The notes under the pieces were generated by a model that was not told where the DNA came from, ran no database searches, and worked only from the letters and a program-made list of their open reading frames with translations. Below, in pieces: positions 6,905 to 10,719 of a stretch of 10,719 nt of DNA. The stretch is from Planctomycetaceae bacterium (GTDB lineage Bacteria > Planctomycetota > Planctomycetia > Pirellulales > UBA1268): NCBI GenBank assembly GCA_947440895.1, contig CANETO010000036.1, positions 1-10,719 on the forward strand, in the 5' to 3' direction. The position numbers were made by a program, and so were the translations under genes. Position 1 is the stretch's first letter, and each line of letters opens with the position of its first letter.

Positions 6905-8689
6905 ATGGCCCGCTCGCGGTTTGTCTGGCACGTGTTCGCGGGCTTCTGCGCGCTGGTCGCGGCAGGTGTGCTCGGCTGCTTCTGGTTGTCGAGCGTGCAG
7001 TTGGCACGGCTGGCCGATGCCGCGCAATTGCAACGGGTAGCCGACGTGGCCACGGGACTCGCCGCGACCTTTCCCGAGCCTTCCGGACCGCTCGATACCG
7101 CCACGTTCACAGACGCCACCCGGAGGATGGTGGGGGGCACGCGGGCACGTATGGATCTCCTCGCTCCCGACGGCACCATGCTCGCCACCTCAGCCGCAGG
7201 GGGAGGCATGATGGAGAGGTCTCCCGCCACCGACGCGCTCCTCGAGGAGGCTCGTGCCGGCACAATTGCCAAGACCAGCCGCTACGATGCCGTCGCCGGC
7301 AAACGCATCCTCGTGGTGGCCGCTCCGGTGGGTCCGGCCGATCAGCTGGCGGGCATCGTCCGCGTCACGGCCGACACAGTCGAATCAGATGCCGAACTGG
7401 CACGATCACAACGGTGGCTGCTGCTCGGCTTCCTGGCCTGGGCGGTCGCGGCCCTGGCCGCGGGGCGAGCAGTCGCCAGCCGGCTTGCGCGGCCGGTGGT
7501 GGATCTGTCGCTGGCCGCAGTTCGGCTGGCTGACGGCGATGTCAGTACACCCATTCCCACCGCCGAAGCGGCGGAGCTTTCCCAACTGGCCGAGGCGATC
7601 GGGTCGCTGCGTGAACAGCTCGTTGAACGTGGGCTCACCATCGGCAGACAGGGCACCCAGCAGGAGGCGGTGCTCGGCAGCATGATCGAGGGCGTCCTCG
7701 CCATCGATGCCCGGCAGCGGGTGGTGGGGATCAACCGGGCCGCGGCGGAACTGCTGGCGGTTGACCCGGCCCGCGCCATTCGCCGCCCCTTGCAGGAGAT
7801 CGTCCGCAATCCCGACCTGCGCCGGTTCGCCCTGCGGGCAATCGACTGCCGCGAGCCCGTCGAGGATGATCTTCTCCTCCGTGGGACTCGCGACCGCACG
7901 ATTCGGCTGCGGGGCACGGCACTCAGGGATCTCTCGGGGGAAGGTGGAGCGGTGATCGTCTTGAATGACGTCACCGACGTGCACCGACTTGAGAACGTCC
8001 GTCGTGACTTCGTGGCCAACGTATCGCATGAGTTGAAGACGCCAATCGCATCGATCAAGGGCTTCGTGGAAACGCTCCTCGACGGGGCGATCGATGATCC
8101 GGTCGACACACGGCGGTTTCTCGGCATCATCGCCAGACAGGCCGACAGGCTGGCGTCGATCATCGAGGATCTGCTGGCACTCTCCCGCATTGAGCAGAGC
8201 GAGGGTACGGGCAACCTTCCCCGGGAGTCGGTGCGGATGGCAGACCTGCTTTCAGCCGTGACCGTCGACTGCCTGCCCCGCGCCGAAGATCGTTCCATCC
8301 GACTCGATGTCACCTGCGACGAATCGGTCGAGGCGAAGGTCAATGCACCGCTTCTGGAGCAGGCGCTGATCAATCTCGTTGACAACGCCATCAAGTACAG
8401 CGATCCGGGTCGGACCATCCGGATAGGGGTCGCCACGGAGGCGGGTACCACCGGCGACGGCGGCACCGTGGTGATCACGGTGCAGGATGAAGGCTGCGGG
8501 ATCGATGAGGAACATCTGCCGCGGCTGTTCGAACGTTTCTACCGGATCGACAAAGCCCGTAGCCGCAAGCTCGGGGGCACGGGTCTGGGACTGTCCATCG
8601 TCAAGCACATCGTGCAGGCGCACGGCGGTACCGTGGCGGTGGCGAGTGAGCCGGGAGTGGGCAGCACGTTCACGATCCGCCTCCCCTGA
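6905..8689 (+). CDS. PhoR-type membrane sensor histidine kinase
   Basis: A 594-residue sensor kinase, partner of the upstream regulator. Order of parts: membrane segment 1 (about 8-30), an extracytoplasmic sensor region of about 140 residues (31-169), membrane segment 2 (about 171-191), HAMP (about 192-243), PAS (about 252-358), HisKA with phospho-acceptor His375 in NVSHELKTPIASIKG, and the ATPase domain with N-box Asn494 (NLVDNAIKYS), G1 box Asp528 (DEGCGI), and G2 box GGTGLGLSIVKHIV near the end. This is the extracellular-sensor/HAMP/PAS layout of PhoR as found in Gram-positives and others. The ATG at 6905 has no clear ribosome binding site but puts the first membrane segment directly after a short basic start. 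The reading frame is open upstream as far as the regulator's stop codon, in the same frame. The gene converges with the SDR gene. Confidence 0.92.
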   Translation: MARSRFVWHVFAGFCALVAAGVLGCFWLSSVQLARLADAAQLQRVADVATGLAATFPEPSGPLDTATFTDATRRMVGGTRARMDLLAPDGTMLATSAAGGGMMERSPATDALLEEARAGTIAKTSRYDAVAGKRILVVAAPVGPADQLAGIVRVTADTVESDAELARSQRWLLLGFLAWAVAALAAGRAVASRLARPVVDLSLAAVRLADGDVSTPIPTAEAAELSQLAEAIGSLREQLVERGLTIGRQGTQQEAVLGSMIEGVLAIDARQRVVGINRAAAELLAVDPARAIRRPLQEIVRNPDLRRFALRAIDCREPVEDDLLLRGTRDRTIRLRGTALRDLSGEGGAVIVLNDVTDVHRLENVRRDFVANVSHELKTPIASIKGFVETLLDGAIDDPVDTRRFLGIIARQADRLASIIEDLLALSRIEQSEGTGNLPRESVRMADLLSAVTVDCLPRAEDRSIRLDVTCDESVEAKVNAPLLEQALINLVDNAIKYSDPGRTIRIGVATEAGTTGDGGTVVITVQDEGCGIDEEHLPRLFERFYRIDKARSRKLGGTGLGLSIVKHIVQAHGGTVAVASEPGVGSTFTIRLP

Positions 8690-8698
8690 ATACTCAGG
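8685..8698. terminator. Palindrome holding both convergent stop codons
   Basis: CCTGA-ATAC-TCAGG is a perfect 5-bp stem with a 4-nt loop. Its left arm contains the kinase TGA (8687-8689) and its right arm the SDR TGA on the minus strand (8694-8696). Only 4 bp separate the two genes. It may act as a weak bidirectional terminator, but it lacks T-runs and the stem is short. Confidence 0.3.
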
Positions 8699-9470
8699 CG
8701 ATGGTGCGGCCACCGTCCACCGGCAGGCAGACACCGGTGACGAAATCGTTTTCCAACAGAAACAAGACGGCGTGGGCCACGTGCTCGGGAGTCCCTTCGC
8801 GGTTTACCAACGTGCCGGCGAGCACGGCAGCCCGGGCCTCCGGCTCCATGTCCGGCGGCAACGTCACCGGCCCGGGTAGCACACAGTTGACCCGGACACG
8901 TGAATTGCGAGCGGCAAACTCGACGGCAAGGCTCCGCGTCAGGGCGGGGATGGCTCCCTTGCTCGGAAAGTAGGCGGCATAATCTGAATACGGGCGGGCC
9001 ACCGCCCAGTCGCCGAGCGTGACGATCGCACCGCCCTCAGGCTGCCGCACCATGAACGCGCCCGCCTCCTGTGCCGCCACAAAGGTGCCCACACAGTTGA
9101 TTTCGAAGTGGGCCCGCAGATCTTCGGCGGTCACTTCTTCCAACTGGCCGGCATGCCAGATCGCGGCGCAGGTGACGAGCGCATCGATCCGGCCGAAGTG
9201 GTCGGCGACGCGTTGCACCATGGCTCGCACCGGGCCTTCGTCACGGAGGTTCGCCGTCACGGCCAGGCTGGGGACGCCGGCGGCCTCGAGGTGCGCGGCG
9301 AGGTCTCGGGCCTCGTGCAAGGACCCGTGGGCATGAATCGCCACGGCATAGCCACGGGCGGCCAATGCCCGAACGACCGTCGCCCCCACCCTTCGGGCTC
9401 CGCCGGTGACGAGTGCCACACGTCCCGTCTGCGCCACCGCCCCGGGGATGAAAACAAGCGGCTCGTGCAT
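8694..9470 (-). CDS. Short-chain dehydrogenase/reductase, pteridine reductase-like
   Basis: A 258-residue cytoplasmic SDR with an NAD(P)-binding Rossmann fold: VTGGARRVG at 21-29, the Asn of the catalytic tetrad in NCVGTF (Asn125), Tyr167 and Lys171 in YFPSK, and a C-terminal PVDGG. The usual catalytic Ser, 13 residues before Tyr, is Asp154 (LGDWA). Asp at that spacing, the ARR motif after TGG, and the HAHGS stretch following beta-strand 2 are features of pteridine reductases (PTR1, FolM), which reduce dihydropterins or dihydrofolate with NADPH. The usual NNAG motif is replaced by TCAAI. The substrate is therefore inferred, not shown; a general SDR is the alternative. The start at 9470 has GGAG 7 nt upstream. 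It follows the LOG-family gene on the same strand by 41 bp, so the two are probably co-transcribed. Confidence 0.88.
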   Translation of the reverse strand: MHEPLVFIPGAVAQTGRVALVTGGARRVGATVVRALAARGYAVAIHAHGSLHEARDLAAHLEAAGVPSLAVTANLRDEGPVRAMVQRVADHFGRIDALVTCAAIWHAGQLEEVTAEDLRAHFEINCVGTFVAAQEAGAFMVRQPEGGAIVTLGDWAVARPYSDYAAYFPSKGAIPALTRSLAVEFAARNSRVRVNCVLPGPVTLPPDMEPEARAAVLAGTLVNREGTPEHVAHAVLFLLENDFVTGVCLPVDGGRTIA

Positions 9471-9511
9471 GGGTCATCTCCGGGAGACGAGGCGGGGGCT
9501 GGGAACGACCG

Positions 9512-10534
9512 TCAGCCCTGCTTCTGCAGGCTATCGCGAAAGACAACGATCTGCTCCCATGCCTCTTGCGGAGTCTCCGCATAGGTGAAGAGCTTGAGGT
9601 GGTCGTCCGAAATCACACCACTGTCGGCCAGGAACTGGAAATTGATCACCTTCGACCAGTAGTCGCGGCCGAAGAGAATGATCGGCACCGGCTGCATGCG
9701 GTGTGTCTGCCGCAGAGTGAGCGTCTCGAACATCTCGTCAAGCGTCCCAAAGCCACCGGGAAAGAGCACGACTGCGGCGGCCCGCAGAATGAAGTGAAAC
9801 TTCCGCAGGGCGAAATACTTGAACTGAAAGCAGAGTTCCGGCGTGATGAAGGGATTGGGCTGCTGCTCGCTCGGGAGCTTGATATTGAGACCAATCGACT
9901 TGCAGCCTACGTCGAACGCCCCGCGGTTGGCCGCCTCCATAATGCCCGGCCCGCCGCCGGTGATGATGACGTAATCCCGCTGGTCGTCGCACTGGTTGTC
10001 GATCGATACCAGGCGGGCAAACTCGCGGGCGGCGTCGTAGTAGCAGCAGTAGGAGAGCAACTGTTCCGCCCGCTTCAGCTCGCGGGCGAGATGGGGCGGT
10101 ACTGACGACGCGGGGCCGGCAGCCTTCGCCACCGCCAGGGCGCGGCGAGCCTCTGAGACGCGGCGTTCTGCCGCGCCTCGTTCCACGATCTGCGTGCCGC
10201 CGAAGACGATCACCGTCGAGGTGATGCTGTCGGCCTGGAACGCCAGTTCCGGCTTGCCGAGTTCCAGCAGCATCCGCACGCCGCGCATCTCCGACTTGTC
10301 CAGCAGATGGCGATCGTCCTGCGCGAGGCTGTAGCTCGGCGAAGAAAGAATCGCCTCCATGTTTTCGGCGACGAGCGCCACGTCATCGCCAAGCGTGGTG
10401 TCGGGCAGGATGCTGCACGCCTTGGGCCGGACGGAACGCGTGCCGGCCGCGGCTTCCTCCGCCTTGGTCTTGGTGCTCGGAGCCGCCGCTTCCGGTGGAG
10501 TGGGGATCTTGGTGCTCTTCGTGGCCTTGGCCAT
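9512..10534 (-). CDS. Long-form LOG-family protein (TIGR00730-type Rossmann fold)
   Basis: A 340-residue protein with the LOG fold, formerly annotated as lysine decarboxylase. Diagnostic motifs are GGGPGIMEAANRGA (193-206) and PGGFGTLDE (259-267), with Arg244 and Arg251 before the second motif as candidates for the catalytic arginine. LOG proteins hydrolyse the N-glycosidic bond of nucleoside 5'-monophosphates, including cytokinin ribotides; bacterial members may act in purine nucleotide turnover. This is a long form: canonical LOGs have about 190-220 residues, whereas here about 100 residues precede the first strand (TVIVFGGTQI, 107-116) and a helical insert (about 120-180) follows it. Residues 1-35 are a Lys/Ala/Pro/Glu-rich tail, probably disordered. 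The start at 10534 has AGGGAG 6 nt upstream. It is the first gene of a probable unit with the SDR. Family is sure; substrate is unknown. Confidence 0.88.
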   Translation of the reverse strand: MAKATKSTKIPTPPEAAAPSTKTKAEEAAAGTRSVRPKACSILPDTTLGDDVALVAENMEAILSSPSYSLAQDDRHLLDKSEMRGVRMLLELGKPELAFQADSITSTVIVFGGTQIVERGAAERRVSEARRALAVAKAAGPASSVPPHLARELKRAEQLLSYCCYYDAAREFARLVSIDNQCDDQRDYVIITGGGPGIMEAANRGAFDVGCKSIGLNIKLPSEQQPNPFITPELCFQFKYFALRKFHFILRAAAVVLFPGGFGTLDEMFETLTLRQTHRMQPVPIILFGRDYWSKVINFQFLADSGVISDDHLKLFTYAETPQEAWEQIVVFRDSLQKQG

Positions 10535-10540
10535 GGTGGT

Positions 10541-10546
10541 CTCCCT
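10541..10546 (-). promoter_or_regulatory. Ribosome binding site of the LOG-family gene
   Basis: AGGGAG on the minus strand, 6 nt before the ATG at 10534. It decides this start and so includes the low-complexity N-terminal tail in the protein. Confidence 0.65.
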
Positions 10547-10584
10547 GCGGGCGGTACGTCTCGTTCCGATTTTCGTTGAACAAA

Positions 10585-10633
10585 CCCCAGAATCCAGACT
10601 CGAGAATTCAGAATCCAGACTCGAGACTCCAGA
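10585..10633. repeat. Heptanucleotide tandem repeat, seven in-phase units
   Basis: Seven consecutive 7-bp units start at 10585, 10592, 10599, 10606, 10613, 10620 and 10627. All end in AGA on the plus strand; the consensus is NTCSAGA (minus strand TCTSGAN). The most common forms are ATCCAGA and CTCGAGA, and CTCGAGA is itself nearly palindromic. An 18-bp exact direct repeat with 21-bp period (10588 and 10609) is the larger-scale expression of this array. It lies between the end of an upstream minus-strand gene and the LOG-family start, so it would be in the leader or terminator space. Confidence 0.85.
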
Positions 10634-10648
10634 CGCTCGTATTCCGCC

Positions 10649-10719
10649 TCAGGAATCGAGCCGTGCCACGGTGCCGATGGCGGGAATCTCCACCTCCCAG
10701 CCGCGGGTTTGCCGGAGAA
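10649..10719 (-). CDS. C-terminal tail of an unidentified gene entering from the right edge
   Basis: The minus strand is open from the window edge to a TGA at 10649-10651 and encodes about 22 residues ending in VEIPAIGTVARLDS. Codon use is like that of the neighbours, with mostly G/C third positions. It would be transcribed toward the LOG-family gene, with a gap of about 114 bp that contains the heptanucleotide array. The fragment is too short to assign a family, and it may not be coding. Confidence 0.4.
   Translation of the reverse strand, partial: LRQTRGWEVEIPAIGTVARLDS

Noticed and set aside
7342..8478. 378-codon open frame antisense to the histidine kinase
   Set aside because: The kinase strand has all phosphotransfer and ATP-binding motifs; the antisense product is Ser/Arg-rich with no recognisable domain.
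9108..9584. Plus-strand open frames opposite the SDR gene
   Set aside because: The minus strand carries intact SDR motifs and a ribosome binding site; the plus-strand products show none.
10585..10633. CRISPR array
   Set aside because: Units are 7 bp and contiguous with no spacers, which is a simple tandem repeat rather than a CRISPR.

Overview
This window is GC-rich, gene-dense bacterial chromosome. The compact gene spacing, the strong G/C bias that leaves long antisense shadow frames, and the gene content (a HemX-like/HemA pair, a large SNF2-family protein, a PhoB/PhoR-type pair, a long LOG-family protein) would fit a planctomycete. That placement is inference; no rRNA or other phylogenetic marker is present. 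I saw no tRNA, rRNA, CRISPR array, insertion sequence or phage gene.

Left part (1-2367) is a tetrapyrrole locus. A HemX/CcsA-like membrane protein (251-1153, minus) overlaps by ATGA the start of glutamyl-tRNA reductase hemA (1-254, minus, cut by the window edge). Uroporphyrinogen decarboxylase hemE is divergent (plus, to 2367). The two starts are only about 40-80 bp apart, so they share one control region. Together they cover the first committed step and the decarboxylation step of heme synthesis, plus a probable membrane factor linked to HemA or cytochrome c assembly.

Centre (2481-6032) is one long gene for a SNF2/HepA-type DNA-dependent ATPase of 1183 residues. Its C-terminal motor is intact. 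Its N-terminal half is poorly characterised and starts with what looks like a decayed SWIM zinc-finger segment. The gap before it holds a dense cluster of inverted repeats.

Next (6149-8689) is a two-component system: a PhoB/OmpR-type response regulator followed by a PhoR-type membrane histidine kinase. It is most likely a phosphate-type or envelope-type sensor pair, but no pst or phoU genes are present to settle this. The kinase gene converges with the next gene, and both stop codons sit in one small palindrome.

Right part (8694-10534, minus) is a probable two-gene unit: a long LOG-family nucleotide phosphoribohydrolase-like protein, then an SDR-family reductase. The SDR has the pteridine reductase arrangement, with Asp in place of the usual catalytic Ser. 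Upstream of the LOG gene is a 49-bp array of seven in-phase 7-bp repeats, then the C-terminal tail of a further minus-strand gene that enters from the right edge.

No clearly new multi-gene system is visible. The points most worth a second look are the heptanucleotide array, the pteridine-reductase-like SDR, the N-terminal half of the SNF2 protein, and the inverted-repeat cluster downstream of hemE.
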